From Rhyzopertha dominica (taxonomy: Eukaryota > Arthropoda > Insecta > Coleoptera > Bostrichidae): DNA of 64,000 nt. Location: NCBI GenBank assembly GCA_025024175.1, contig QCXZ01000003.1, positions 40,572,257 to 40,636,256 on the forward strand, read 5' to 3'. The position numbers and the translations under genes were made by a program. The notes beneath the pieces are model-generated. The model was not told the DNA's origin, did no database searches, and worked only from the letters and a program-made list of their open reading frames with translations. Below are positions 12,574 to 26,363 of the stretch, piece after piece. Each line of letters opens with the position of its first letter. Positions within the stretch are counted from its first letter, which is position 1.

Positions 12574-15500
12574 TGCACAATGCTCATATTATTCAAATAC
12601 ATTGCAACTTCGTTTGAAATCTAGCGATCAAATCTGGGTGTGTAGTGTATCGTCAACGCGAGCTGCGACTCGCTAACCACTCACTAACGATCAGGTAATC
12701 GGACGCGGGAAATTTAATTTGAATCGCGAATAGTTGCAGAGGACGACCTGCCTGATTCAAAAGGATGCTACATACAGTGACAGTTACAGTATATCAACAA
12801 ATAACCGATTTGTTTTAAGAACCCAATAGCACAGGAAGCTGGCTAGGTGTGTACAGGTCTTGCAGGGGTCAAAACTGCACGGTGAGATGCAGACCCGCTT
12901 GGAACAAGAGGATGGCCAGTTACTGTGATCATGTGTATAACCATCTAACAAACCAAAGTTGGTAAGGTAGCTAGGTGTGTATTGCGCCGTAGAAACTACC
13001 ATTGTAAATTATTCGCTTGGCTCAGGACGATGGCTGGTTGTAGTGACCATATGTATCACCAAATGATCATTTTATCTGACGGACCCAAGAGCAAGTAAGC
13101 CGACAATTTGGTGATATATTTAGTCANTGTAACTCACCATCCCCTTATGGCAGGCGAGGCGGATCTAGCATCTGGATCTACCGANGTATGTACAGTGGTT
13201 GATAGTCCTTGGAAAACAATACACCCCTACCTTTCCCTGCATGCTTTTGGGTTTGTCAAATAAAATGACCATTTGTTAGGTCTGCCTCTTCCAGTGTACA
13301 GCAAACGTCTTCACAAAGCTATACGCACCTAGCAACTTTCTTCTCTTAGGTTAATCAGATATGTCGACCATTAGTTGAAAAACTTAGTCACTAGTTATTC
13401 TCTTGAGTCAGGGCATGTGCCTCAAGCATAGTTCTGGATGCATCGTTGCACAATTAGACCTACCATCCGTGGCGATAGATATAAGCTGCCAAAGTCGCAA
13501 GTTCAGTCGGCAGCTACTCTCCCACNTANCCNAGATATGGCTAAATTAGTTTACATAAGTAAAGGCAAAACGTATTTGAAGGATATAGAATGTTAAAAAA
13601 TATAATAAAAAGAACATAGAACTGGTTACTGAGCTTTGTGCTTATATGAATAGACAAGCTTATAGATATCAGATAGGAAGTTCTAAAAGACAGTGATATT
13701 GTGCGAAAATTAGAGTTTGTAGAAATTGTGTGTATATCTCATTGTAGTTATCCCCACTCTGCCTTTCTCCATAATGCTTAAAAATACTGTTAAATTCTAC
13801 AATTGGCAATACTTGATCCTGTGATTTACTCAACCGAAAAAACTGTAACCAACACGAGTTTTGTGTTTTCTGGGTTTAAATGTTACTAGACCTTTACAAG
13901 ACGACGCAGAAACGCTGAATATTAGCGTTTTTGTTAATTGTTACTGTATGTATGAAATTGTTTATAAGCTAGTTCATCAAATTCACAGCTTGTTCCGTGA
14001 GTTACTATCCTGTTGAACACAACTCGGTGGCACGAAATGGAAGGAAGTTATTTCCACATCCGAGTCGCAAATTCACTTGTTCGCTTTGCTCATCGGTCTA
14101 AAGTTATCGCTGTATCTACTATTAAAAAATCCTGGAAGTTTCGTATCCACTTATTATTGTATTTCCCACCAGCCTTCGACAATTGTGACGCCTATAGGAT
14201 TTTGGCGTATTATTTAGTGCTTCATTTATTATGGACGTAAGTGCAGCAGTATAGTTTACTAATAAGTTTAAGTATAAATCGTTGATTGCTTGTCCTGAAA
14301 GATAGCCAATTTTCAGTTATTTAATATAGAATGACAATTAGATTTCGCTGATATTACCTTGGCTTCTACTTGCAAAGTCCGACCTGATTGCTTCACCTTT
14401 GGTTAAGAAAACTACCATTGTTATTTGTTACAGTCTTCACCGTGCCTTTTATCTCATTTAAATGCGACGCTATTCCCACAGGATTCGCCATCAAAATACT
14501 ACAATAAAATACCGCAACATCATCTCCACATACCAATGGCTTGCATTTTATTACTTTCTATTAGCGCGAAAGGACCCATAACCATAATATAAAGAAAAGC
14601 TACATGATTGTGTGTACACCCTACCACATCACGTGTAGATGTGTGAAAAAACACTTTTTTGAAAACATTACCTTTTTAACGATTATGATTGGTAGCCATC
14701 AGGAGCCGAGATCAATGGACTTAGTAAATACCTCAAAAGTGGTTTTGTATGAATCTCTGCAACACGTTTACAGACCAGAAAGATAAAAGGCCTTAGGTAG
14801 AAAACCTTATCTTTCCTAGTGCATAATTTTGAAGCATATTCGAGCACGTATTCAGGCGATAGCAATAAACTTTACTGGCGTGTAAACGTTGCATACTCGC
14901 AGCCGCAACAGGCTGCATCGCCAACACCGATAAATACGCCGTCCTGAAATGATGGTTATGTTATGAACATGCCCGCCATTGCCTGGACGTTTATGTTCCT
15001 GCGGTTTGTACGTCAAAACATGCATGCAAACCGCAAGGAACCACTTAATGTGGCCCGATAAACAGTAATTATCTATGAAGAGTGTAGACTGCACATACGT
15101 ATGAAGGCTCCTCGCAAGAACAGAAAACTTGCTAATCAGTTATTCGACGTTTATTTTAAGATTATTTTATATTTTAGCACTATCCAAATGGACAAAAAAA
15201 ATTGTACAAGTGTTAGTTTTATTTTATTTTAATCATGAGTCTACTCGTCTTGTATATAATCACAAAACATCGTCAGAGTACTATCATTTACATCTCAATA
15301 ATTTGAAAAGTTGGTGCACTACTGAATAAAAACCAGAAAAATGCTTTTAAGCAGCTATGTATATAAGGTTTCAGATAACCAAATGACACCATTACAGGCA
15401 GGGAATAAATGGCTTTTTATTATACACAGCGATTGTGAGGCCCTCAGAAAAATTATGTAGGTATATTGGTGTTATTTTGAAATATTACACTATCACTATT

Positions 15501-18500
15501 GCGAATTTTTGATTGGATACATTGCTGTTAAGTGAAGTACGTTTCATCGTACCGCTTCTTTTCAAGTATTTATTCTCCTTTAGTTCGTCTATGTAAATCA
15601 AACAACCGTTAATAAGGGTTCACATGCACAAATATGAATAATTGTAAGAAGTCTTTGAATTAAATATTGCTTCCTGTTTGGATTTTATTACAACTCCTCA
15701 GTGCATTTCAGATCTAGTCGCAGACAGCATGGCACAGATATAGCTTTGGCTATATGATGCAGCAGTAGTATGATGTAAATAATGATGTTCTTGGCAATGC
15801 CACCTATTAACAACAAACTGACATGATGGAAAAGACCCCTAGACGGCTAAAAAGGAATTACTCCTTTAAGGGAAGCGACCTATGCTCTACCAAGTTGTAG
15901 TTGGGTGTGGTGCACACAGTATACGAGTATTGCCTTTTTTGGCGCGGACATGTCTAATCTTTCGTTTTGTGGTACATTCCGTGAAAGCGGTGCTAATAGG
16001 CAACACCATTTGGCGGTGGAAGTAATGCTCTGTATAATACATATACAGAGTAGGAAAGTAGGGACCTGCTTCGGTAGAGAGAATGCTTGGAATGTGTGTA
16101 AAGGATTATCGTTCTTCGAAGAAAGTGCAATAAGGGAACCATTTATTCTGTTTTTCAGGTGCGAACAATTAAAAAAATACTCGTGGACAGTGTATAAATG
16201 CGGTGTGTGAAGCACATCCTAACCTTGTATTAAGCAAAAGCTATTTGCGAAAAACATTTAAAAGAATCAGATATCGCGTTTCAAGATATAAAGGACGCAA
16301 CTAAGTTTATACGTTTTTTTTTTTAAATGAAAAAGGCACTAGGTTTTTCCACAATGCGTTACACATGTCCACGTTAAAACTGTTGGTTTATCGAAGATAC
16401 AACCCACCTACAATTTTATTCGTACTTTTTACTGAACTTTGGACATTTTTTCCAGTTAACGGCAATATTATCTATGGTACTGGAAACGAAGAGTCGTTTG
16501 AAAATGCAGTAATTTTATGAAAAAGATAATATTGGGGCAAAGTAGATAACAACCTGACCTGACAATGTCGCGTTTCACCATTGCAAGAGGTCAGACAAAC
16601 ATTCAATCTAGAACATTCTAGTACGCCTAATAGAGGGTTGTGAGTTGCATGTGATCGTTATGTAAAGAATTATTTATGTATACAGTAAAACTGTTACATT
16701 AGTGTCAAAAGTTGGACTTAATGCGATAGACGATTTTGGAACACTTGTATTAATTGGAGAAGACTTTAAAGTGCTTGTGTATGTTCTATATTACCTCTTG
16801 AAACTGGCAAACAATTTGTAAATGTAGTCACCTTGATGTTTATCTTACAAATTACACCAAACACTGCCTAACGGTTTCAGCTTTCTACAGAAACATGACT
16901 GTTTAAAATTTCTTAGTCAAGTTCATTTGGAAGTGCAAAACATTTTTTTTAACAATTTGTTAGCTGACACTTTATAAACTTTATATGTTGGAGAAGGAAT
17001 ATTTTAAGTAATCAGTCAAACTACTACTAGATATCCCAAAAATCTCTCTTAAGATTACTTTAAGGCTAATGACCCTCGTATACCTATAAGATATCTGGCC
17101 AACATAATGTCGCTATAATTAAAAAGAACCGCGAATTGTTTAAGTTTAATTTGTGTTCATATCTACTCAAATGTGATTGAGTGATATTTTGAAGTCACGA
17201 GTGCAGAGATGGCTAAACAATTAAAGATGGCGGTTAAAAACAAAAGAATAACAAGAAAACAAAAAATATTATGTGCGATTGTATGACACTAGAAACCATG
17301 TATATTTTTGAGTGTGGTGTGGCGACCCTTATATGGATAATTGCAAGCTGTGAAACCTATCGAGTATCATTTGCTCAATGGTACATACATACATACAGTT
17401 CTTAACGTTTTCCAGCTTTTTATTGAATCGTTCACATTGGTGACCACTGACGCTCGCCTGTCTGCGGGTTGCCTATCCATCAGCTTAAGTGGGGAAGCTG
17501 CGGAACAATTGCTCGTAAGAATGGTGACTACACGCAAGAGACGCTGTGCATGTGTGCTGTGTACACAAAACGGGTGTTCCCAACACAGCGGCAGCACACA
17601 CAACACACATCTTTGATTCACTGTAATTTGAGACGAAGTATCAGATCTTTTGAACATATCTAGATAGAAATTAACGGCAGAAAAGGAAATCAGGGTGATC
17701 ATTTTTAGATAAACGGCATATAAATATGCTTGATTATAAATTGAAAAATTAATAAATTATAGTAAATAAGAAATTTCCCCACTTATTAATATGAAATTGT
17801 GTATAGATCAGAGTTGATGTTTGCAAAATGTTTGCAAAAAGAAGCGGACAGGTTAGGTGGTTCATTAGCAAAACTAGCGGATGATACTACTCAATTTTCT
17901 TTTTCACTTTCGTTTGTTGAGAATCGCTGTCTATAGGTGACCAGCAAAGCTAGTGTTTTATATAACTATCATTGTTCGCGGTAGTTAGGCATTTCTCTAA
18001 TCTATGTATATTGATTTTAGGGGTGCTGATGAAGTGTAACAAGAAACAGCTTTTTATAAATTCTGCGGATGCATAAAACATCTCCATATTACATTTTTGA
18101 CGTACGAATTTGAAGTTTTCAGATCACATTAATTATATGTTCCATGTAGGCATTTCTAATTCCTATAAGCGTATTTTGTGGTCATATATCGATTACGTCC
18201 AGTGCACTAAAAGCTCTGTAGCATTAGCTCAATGCTTTATGCGCTATTCTCTAGTGAACTTGGAAGACAACACCTGCTGCACTACTTAAATATTGATCAA
18301 CGTACAACTCAGCCCCCCAGCGGGCCATCGTTCGATTTAAAAGTGCCATTAACGGCATAATTTGTCTTTGAACGCAAGGATAATGAGCTTAATCGATGAA
18401 CTATAAAGTTATACATCGACTTTTATTAAAAATGCAGCACTGAAAGTAGGAAAATTTACCGGAGTTGACGGAAGTGACAAAAAGTTTAACTTTTCTATAT

Positions 18501-19990
18501 CTACAGCCACAGAGATAATAATTTAAATGGGCAAGCACGTGTATAATTTTAAGTGACCAAGCGGCCGTGTAATCCCAGTCGCATTTATTCCATTGTTAAA
18601 AGGATTGCAAATAGATTAAATAATTATATATATTGTTTGAAATTTTCTAAGGGACATAGAAGCATACTTTTGTTTAACTTGAACTTACATTATTTATATA
18701 AACTCAGTCTATTCGTGTGCCTTTTACAACTGCATTTGTCAACAATTATGTCTTTATATAATAGTTCTTTTCATTTTCAATAATATTCCTTTAAAACAAA
18801 ACCTAAAAAGGCTTAGCGAATGATTTTTGTTAAATTTGAATGCCCTCTTTTAGTTGGATAACCAATTTAAATAATGTAATGTGATTTGATTTTTTTTCTT
18901 TACAAAATGCGACATTATTTTAGTTTTTATCCATAATAGATGAACTATATGATAAAATACAGATAACACACATTAGATTCATTATTCTCGAATTATCGTG
19001 CATATTAATACACAAAAATTTATTGTCATCAATCGCCGGTTAGTTAGCCATTCAACACACGGAAATAGGAATTAATTATATGTAGCTATTCTATACAAGA
19101 TAATGAAAAACTTGCTGCGTTTGCTTGAGGCACCATCATAAAATGTATGTTTCGATACATTGGCGGATCCAGGATTTAGAAAGAGGGTGGGGGTGGGGTT
19201 GAAATATTCCTACTCCTTTTGCGAGATGAGCTTGTACATTTAAATGAAGTACTGTGTTATGTAGGTACATACGAAATAGACTAATTATTGTAAGTAAAAT
19301 GCAATAATTAGAATACTATCGTTATATTAATAGAAATTTTTACATCAAAATAAAAAAAAATAGAAGGAACAGCAACGCGAATAAATATTTTCGTAACTAG
19401 ATACCACTTCGATGAGAAAAATTCTCATACCTCGTTTCGGTGTTTTTTTTTTTATTTCAGGTTGTGATCCTGCGTCAAAATACGGTTAAAATAAGAAAAC
19501 AATGTCTTCTTCATGTTGCCGCGTTAGTTTAAAAATGAAGGAGGCACTTTACAATCACAATTCACAATTAATTATAAGAATTTTTCTCACATAACACGTG
19601 GTCGTGGTGACAACTGAATAGTCGCAAACTCCAAACAGCCGACAGCGTTATTATACTGCGCCAGCGTTAAGCGCGCATGCCGCTTGCGGTACTGCCAACT
19701 TTCAAACAAATTGTCTCTACGATTTTCGGACAAAATTAATGGCGCCGAGTATACGTAAAAACCATGAAATTTTTGGAGTTCCTGTGGATTCGCTACTGTT
19801 TCGCTGTATTCTTTCATACAACATTGCTTTTGTTGATTACTAGTTAATTAACTATTATAATTAACTACTACTAAGATGTACCACCGGTTGTCTATCTCCT
19901 TGGCCGCGTGGCATGATTCCTGATGTTCAAAAACCTGAACAACGGGGATCATAGGTAACTACAATTTGCTGGAGGAGCGTCGGGATATGC
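12574..19990. other. Long non-coding stretch
   Basis: No open frame carries a recognisable domain. A degenerate tandem repeat lies at 12840-13070. Near 16230-16290 a short peptide, AICEKHLKESDI, recalls the end of a THAP zinc finger, but nothing around it supports that call. At about 19165 a GTGG-rich stretch after TGGCGGATCCAGG resembles one end of a hAT-type miniature element; no partner end was found. The segment 19900-19955 has tRNA-like boxes and may be SINE-derived. The remainder is AT-rich and unremarkable. Confidence 0.35.
12840..13070. repeat. Degenerate tandem repeat, about 130-bp period
   Basis: GCTAGGTGTGTA ... CGCTTGG ... GATGGCCAGTTACTGTGATCATGTGTAT in the first unit (about 12840-12965) recurs in diverged form as GCTAGGTGTGTA ... 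CGCTTGG ... GATGGCTGGTTGTAGTGACCATATGTAT (about 12970-13065). Weaker echoes may continue to about 13450. No coding function is seen. Confidence 0.5.
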
Positions 19991-20012
19991 CCACTTAAAA
20001 TATCTTGTTCGT

Positions 20013-21145
20013 GTACAGGGTGTCCCATTTTCGTTGTAATTGTAGGGTATTACGGTAACTATTAATGCTAGAGCGTTGCGGTTTCGACATTACTGTATTA
20101 CTTTTTTGTTGTAAGTTGAGCTGTACCATCGCCATTTTTGTATCGTCTTTTGTTTTAAAGCCATAGCCAACTTTTGAAAAATGTAACATTTCTTCAGTTC
20201 TCAATATCTCGATTGGCTATGTAGACATAAAAAAACTGTAGACACATTTTTTATTCTGAATCCAGTGGCGTACTCAGAATTTTTTTAGGGGTTCACATTT
20301 TTTAAATATAGCACAAACTTGCTTTTTTAAAAATGGAAACCATAGTTGACTTTGCTATGGTTGAAAAGAACTTTTTTTCTGATTAAAAAAATGTATACAT
20401 TGTTAGGTTTATCGTTACTAATTTTGGTATTATTTCAATATTTGCAATAATTTAATGAGATTTTAGGTTTTTGGTCAAAATGGATGTAAATACTTGATGA
20501 TAAACAATGCATAGGTTATCTCCAAATAAACAATCATTTTCATTAGTTATNGATAAAAAAATGCATGAACGCTCTTAGGAATTTTATGTGTGTATTCAAA
20601 TATGCATATATTATTTTTAAAGGATTAAAATTCTTACTTAATAATATAAATTATGTCGTATGTCTTCTTATTCCATAGCCTCCTGGATGTAAACGTAAAA
20701 TATGATTACATTATTTAAAAAAAATTAATAATTCCAAACTTAGTAAAAATAAACCTAACAATGTGTACATACAAAAATAGGCCTTTTCAACCATAGCAAA
20801 GCCAACTATGATTTCAATTTTAAAAAATGCAAGTTTGTGTAATATCTCAAAATGTGACCTATAAATTACGGGGTACGCCACTGGATTCATAATAATAATA
20901 TATATAAAAATGTCTACAGTTTTTTTTTGTATCTACATACCCAAGCGAGAAATTGAGAGCTGGAGAAATGTTACATTTTCCAAAAGTTGGCTATGGCTTT
21001 AAAACAAAAGACGATACGAAAATGGCGACGGTACAGTTGAACTCAGAACAAAAAAGTAATACAGTAATGTCGAAACCGCAACCCTCTAGCATTAATAGTT
21101 ACCGAGAGATCCTATAATTGCAAATAAACTGGGACACCCTGTACA
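20013..21145. mobile_element. Foldback element with about 430-bp inverted arms
   Basis: The left arm (20013 to about 20445) is an imperfect reverse complement of the right arm (about 20700 to 21145). It begins with TGTACAGGGTGTCCCA and ends with TGGGACACCCTGTACA. Inside the arms a second inverted pair, CAGTGGCGTAC at 20263 and GTACGCCACTG ending at 20883, looks like hAT-type TIRs, so one small element may sit within another. I could not find a matching 8-bp target duplication for the inner pair. The open frame at 19995-20204 is only arm sequence. The unpaired centre (about 20446-20699) is AT-rich and non-coding. Confidence 0.75.
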
Positions 21146-21157
21146 TTAAATATCACT

Positions 21158-21238
21158 TGCCTTGCTGGGATTCGAGCCTGAGTGCCTCGGATATCCGTTT
21201 TGGAGGCCTCGGGTTCGACTCCCAGCCAGGACAAGCAA
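21158..21238. repeat. Imperfect hairpin with tRNA B-box-like motifs on both arms
   Basis: The arms 21160-21188 and 21203-21230 pair over about 28 bp. The right arm contains GGGTTCGACTCCC, a good B-box match, and the left arm its near complement GGGATTCGAGCC. The sequence looks like two tRNA-derived halves placed head to head next to the foldback element. It does not fold as a complete tRNA, so it is not called as one. Confidence 0.6.
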
Positions 21239-23435
21239 CAACTTTTTTATACCGAAATATTAGCCTAAATACCCGTTAAAATAATTATTACTTGTGATTA
21301 TACAAATAGGCAATAAGAATAACTATTATAATTGACTATACTTATATTCTATGTCTTCGTGTCCTATCCGTTGCTAACCGCTAATTGTTTTACGTTCAAC
21401 GCTTTGTTTCCTAATAAGTGCAGGCTTGGAAGCATTTAGCTTACTTCCGTAGGTCTTTAGTGAGAGAAATTTACTAGTGGAACGTGCAATACATCTTTTA
21501 CGCTGATTGTCTTGAAAACGTGAAAAGGATTTTAATCATTTGCGTATCAATGACACTTCGTCAAAGAGTTTTATACTTAATCTGCCTAACTACGGCAAAT
21601 ATTATACACGCTAAGGCGTATTATTGACAAAATATTGCACGCTTTTAAAGTTTTGCTGAAGTTATGATTTATTAACAATCACCATCTAGCGGCACATTGT
21701 AGTACACATAGTACTTTATACGTTATTATACTTTCTTTGCACGCGTAAAAATACATTTCTTTGAACTTTATTATTGAAAAACTGGTTATAACTTGTCAAA
21801 CATGATTAGCGACTGTCGATGTATGAAATGAAACGTCGTAACGTCAAATTCTCTTTAGTCCCGTGTACAAATTCCTCCCTCAGAGACCGAGGGCGCGACT
21901 TGCAAGTAGTTATCTCGAAAAGAACAACAAGAAGGGACGAAAACTTTACCCCTGTGGGACCTTCGACCTTCTGTTGATCTATCGGAGTTCATAACACAAA
22001 TTGATTGCCGCCCCGTAACGGCTCAATTGCCCCAAGTTAAACCTGTAATGCGAAATACAAAGAAAACTTTTTAACGGTTGGCACTTATTTCCTTCGAGTG
22101 CCTTTGTTTGTTCGGCAGGTCGATAAATTTTAACTTTTAATTAGTAAGAGCTCAATTGTTTTTGGCGTTCTCGCAAAGATCCGTCTTCATTTTGTCCAAA
22201 GTTGTAGGCTTCGGTATAATTCACGAAATGCGGCTCACTTTGGGACATGATTAATATGGTAACGTCAAAATTTCTAAAGAATATCGAAGTTTATTTCAGT
22301 GAAATATCAATTTTAATGGGCATAATGATTCAGCTGCGTCATATAACATTCACGCACCAAGTGGATGATTGTTTGGGGATCCTTGTCGCATGATCATATC
22401 CCGATATACTATAAATTAATCGCCTAAAAGCTTATGTTTACCTTTGCCAAAAAATATAGTTTTTCACTTATGAATCTAATTCGTACTTCTTAAAAGTTTT
22501 TAATAATTTAGTAACTTAATCGTAGCTATTTAGATGAAATTATACCAAGTAATAAGTTTGTTTCCTTTTTACTAAGAAATGCATTAACTAACATGTATGT
22601 ATGTATGCATGCTTGCAATTACGGTGATTCAGTTTCTCGTTTAGAATAAGTATAAATAAGCCAATAAATAAATGTCTTGGCACTATACTAATATAAAGAC
22701 AGGTTTAAAAAATGATTTTTCGGTAGTACTACATATATAACCAAATACGTTGTTGCCACCTGTACCCACAGATTGACCAGACTTAAACTTTAATTGCAAG
22801 TTGTTCGCAATTTTATTTTATCATAACTATATGGTATTAACAACATAGTACACTTCGCTTGTCTAACAGATATTCGTCAATAATAATTACGCACCCTGAA
22901 TATGGTGGTTCATTATTAGTTCAATATGTATCTACACCTGTATCAGTCTATATCAGTCAGGTAGGCTAATTTGTTTTTTATCGGCTCCAATAATAATAGT
23001 ACAAGAATTAGGAGTATCACTTGTACCTATTTGATGTGCTATGATCAGTCCCATGAGGTTGCGAATAAATACATGTAAATAATTAATTTTAGTAAAAGGA
23101 ACATGTTACTACAGCCACCACTGCATTATGGAAAGTGGTCCAGTCAATAGGAATAAGTAACAGACAAATCGAAAACAAAATGTAGATTCTCTCTGCTGTT
23201 CTGTATATTTTTTATGTTCCGAAGTTTCTTTACCACCTACTAAAGTATATATTTTCTGAAAAACTGACTGCAGTGTTATATGGTGCAACCAACTGCAGAC
23301 AGAAAATTTCGCTTTTATTAAAGCTAGTCACTGTATTTTTGGTATTGTGCAGAAGGTATGGCATACAACTGGTTTGACTTATACAGCACAAAACGTAAGG
23401 GTGAAGTAAGAAAAATTGTAGGTAGCGATGTCGAT
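21239..23435. other. Non-coding stretch with a CpG-containing block
   Basis: No gene is recognised. About 21830-22260 is richer in GC than the flanks and contains CAATTA- and TAATTA-like motifs, a possible regulatory block. The rest is AT-rich, with a short ATGT-type run near 22590. Confidence 0.4.
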
Positions 23436-23440
23436 GCCAT

Positions 23441-23736
23441 TGACACGTTTGGCTTCTTCAAGCGCTCCATTCTTTGAAATGAAACTTCTACGCTGGTTTG
23501 AAACACCTATGTATTTTTAAACATACAGTAGGCAACACATACATTGAAAACCTCCACGAGGTGAACATGAACATAGGTTAGGTTTTACAAATTACAATAA
23601 TGGTCTGCACGCTGTCGCACCCGTCTGCACACGCGCGTCCGCTCCCACACGCCTACCGATATCGGGCCGTTGCAACTACTACAATGTTCAAATAAACTAT
23701 TNGGCATCTACACCATCTATAGTCATATTACAGACA
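23441..23736 (-). repeat. BEL/Pao 3' LTR
   Basis: Read on the element's strand it runs TGTCTGT to GTCA. It begins after the GCCAT target duplication on the left and ends at the purine-rich tract. It matches 28761-29055 over its full length. Confidence 0.92.
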
Positions 23737-23843
23737 TGCCCCCGCCCTTGAAAGGCTTAAGCTTTCAAAAGAAAAGAAAAGAAAATTAATATTACAAACT
23801 ATACAAAATGGCGAACTGTAGTTTGCACGTCGTTAATTCACTT

Positions 23844-26363
23844 TCACGCACTGAAGTTTATGGGTAGAGGACACAACTTGGAGAAGCAGCGCCGGCTTGT
23901 CCCNCGCTGTGTGCGTATGGTGGCAAATCTGGCGATTCCGTCGGTGCCTGGATGGNCGGNGATGACACGGCCCAACTTCCATTGCAAAGGAGCTTGATTA
24001 TCCTCCTTTAGGAGCACTAGGTGTCCTTCTTTCAGAGCCTTGCCGTTTGAGCGCCACTTTTGACGCTACTGCATTTCCGCGATGTACTCCCGACTCCATC
24101 TTTTCCAAATGTGCTGAAGCATCTGCTGAACGCTTTGCAGACTAGATAGCTTCGATGCCGGCAAATGGGTAACATCTGGATCGGGTAGCGAAGTAATTTT
24201 TCTCCCAATCAAGAAGTGAGCGGGTGTAATGGGCTCGTAATCGGAGGGATCGTCAGAAAGTGGGGTAAGAGGTCGGGAATTAAGGACGGCTTCTACTTGT
24301 GTTAGTAAAGTGCTTAGCTCTTCGTACGTCAAAATAACAATGACACGTTTTAAATGATGCTTGAAGGACTTCACGCCAGTCTTATGGAACAGTGGGCTAG
24401 GAGTGACGCGTTCAACGGGTAAGTTACCCATAATAGGATTGGGTGTAGTAGGAGCAAATCTAAAACACTTGATGCAGGTATGTACCACCTGTTTTACGAG
24501 ATTTCTACCAGCGGTTATCCAGAATTTTTCTCGCAAAGACGATAGCAGGAGTTGTGGGCCAGCATGTAACAGCCTGACGTGTTCATAGGAAGCTAGTAAC
24601 TTGGAAAGCGGTTGCTTTCCTGAGAGTAAAATTGGGTGCTTCTTATCATACTNGTACTTAGAATTACGAAGTCTTACACCTACTCTGATTACACCCTTTG
24701 AACACAGAAATGGATTGAATTTGAGTAGATTGGACGAAGACTTCAAATCAGATTTTCTTTGAAGGGTCTTGAGCTCTTTAGGAAAAGATTCACGTTGAGC
24801 AACTTTTACCAACGAAAGTAGGGCTTTTTCTAATTCCAGATTAAGCGGCCCAGTAAGTCGGTTCTCCTCTGGTATCGAGCAATTCTTGTAGAAACGGAAA
24901 CAAAATGCAATTATTCTGTTTAATCTGGTTAAACTTGAGATACTAGAGAAAATATCAAATTGAGAAGTGGCAGAAACTAGAACTTTAGTGCTTTCTTTCA
25001 ATTCTGGAAGGCTTTCATTGGAAAAATACGCATTAGGCCAAGATGATTCATCTAGTGAAAGGAACGATGGACCAGTCCACCATAATTCAGAATCTTTTAA
25101 TGTTTGTGGAGAGACTCCACGTGAAAGCATATCAGCAGGGTTGTGTTTTGTGGGGACGTGTTTCCATGTTGCATGGACTGTCAACTGTTGTATGTCAGCA
25201 ACTCTATTACAAACAAATGGCTTTAAAAGGTTTGGAGGAGTTTTAATCCATCCTAAAACAATGGAGGAATCCGTCCACAAAAAACACTGGGATATAGTGA
25301 TAGTGAGACCTTTTATGACTTGCTCAAAGAGTTTTGATAGAAGTAGGGCTCCACAAAGTTCAAGCTTGGGTATGGTGGTTGGCTTAATTGGAGCAACTCT
25401 GGCCTTTGCACATAAAAGTTGCACGTGAACTCTTTGGTGAGAATCGGTTGATCGAAGATATATGCAAGCTCCGTATCTAGACAATGAAGCATCTGAAAAG
25501 CCGTGCAATTGCACGTCGCTATGCCCTTTCAGCAAGACATGCCGAGGAATCTTTAGATCATTTAAGCTAGCTAGTTCGTTGCGAAAGCTTAGCCATTCTG
25601 CTTGAATATTGTTGGGCACGGGATCATCCCAACATAGCTTTTCCATCCAGAGTTTTTGTAGTAAAAATTTGATCTTTAGGATGCAAGGGCCGAGAAGTCC
25701 AAGCGGGTCAAAAATTTGCGAGATCTCGGAGAGCATCGTTCGCTTTGTAACGATGCCCACAAGTGATTTGGAAATACGTGTAGTATACATAAAATTGTCT
25801 CCTTGTAATAACCATATCATACCAAGGGTTTTTGTGTGCTCTTTGGAACTAAAATCCAAAATGCCTGGATGAAGATCTGACTGCGGGATATTTGGAAGCA
25901 CTCGTGGCTCGTTTGATATCCACTTGCGTAGTTTGAAACATCCAGACTGCAAAATATCGGATAAATCAGAACAAANTTGACGAATTTCGTCTAAATTGTC
26001 AGAACCAGTGAGAAAGTCATCAACGTAAAAATCACGCATAATAATTTCTGAAACTTGATGATGGGAATGTTTGCATTCTTTACCTAACTCCACCAATGAA
26101 CGAATAGCGAGAAAGACAGCTGATGCGGTTCCATACGTTATTGTGTTTAAATTATATATTAGAAGAGGATCTGAAAGAGACGAACGCCAAAAGATGAGTT
26201 GCAATGACCTCTGGCTGGGGTCCACTAGAACTTGGCGGTACATTTTCTCTATGTCAGCTGAGACGGCAAAGGAATGCTGACGAAAACATAACAAAATCAA
26301 AAACAGATCTTGCTGTATAGTGGGTCCTACCATTTGAACATTATTGATTGAATATAGAACCAT
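23844..26363 (-). pseudogene. pol: BEL/Pao pol, second part: RT, RNase H, integrase with core deleted
   Basis: The 765-residue frame carries the reverse transcriptase (ADIEKMYRQV, and catalytic YVDD in FYVDDFL at residues 113-116). RNase H follows (HGFSDASLSRYGA near residue 290, LELCGALLLS, LWTDSSIVLGW, and HNPADMLSRG near 408). The integrase HHCC zinc region is present (HVRLLH to CIKC, residues 595-633). At residue 664/665 (about 24371) HKTGV joins directly to KSFKHHL. The roughly 120-130 residues of the DDE catalytic core expected there are missing, while the integrase tail is kept (LNSRPLTPLSDDP, HFLIGR). A TAG at 24066, where the family has glutamine, interrupts the tail; the frame then continues to a TGA at 23844. 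Confidence 0.92.

Noticed and set aside
15905..16310. THAP zinc-finger gene (AICEKHLKESDI, VVVGCG)
   Set aside because: The two fragments are in separate frames with the required middle and spacing missing, so the resemblance is too weak.
17341..17702. Overlapping 91- and 111-codon frames
   Set aside because: They are antisense shadows of one another with no domain, splice signals or family pattern.
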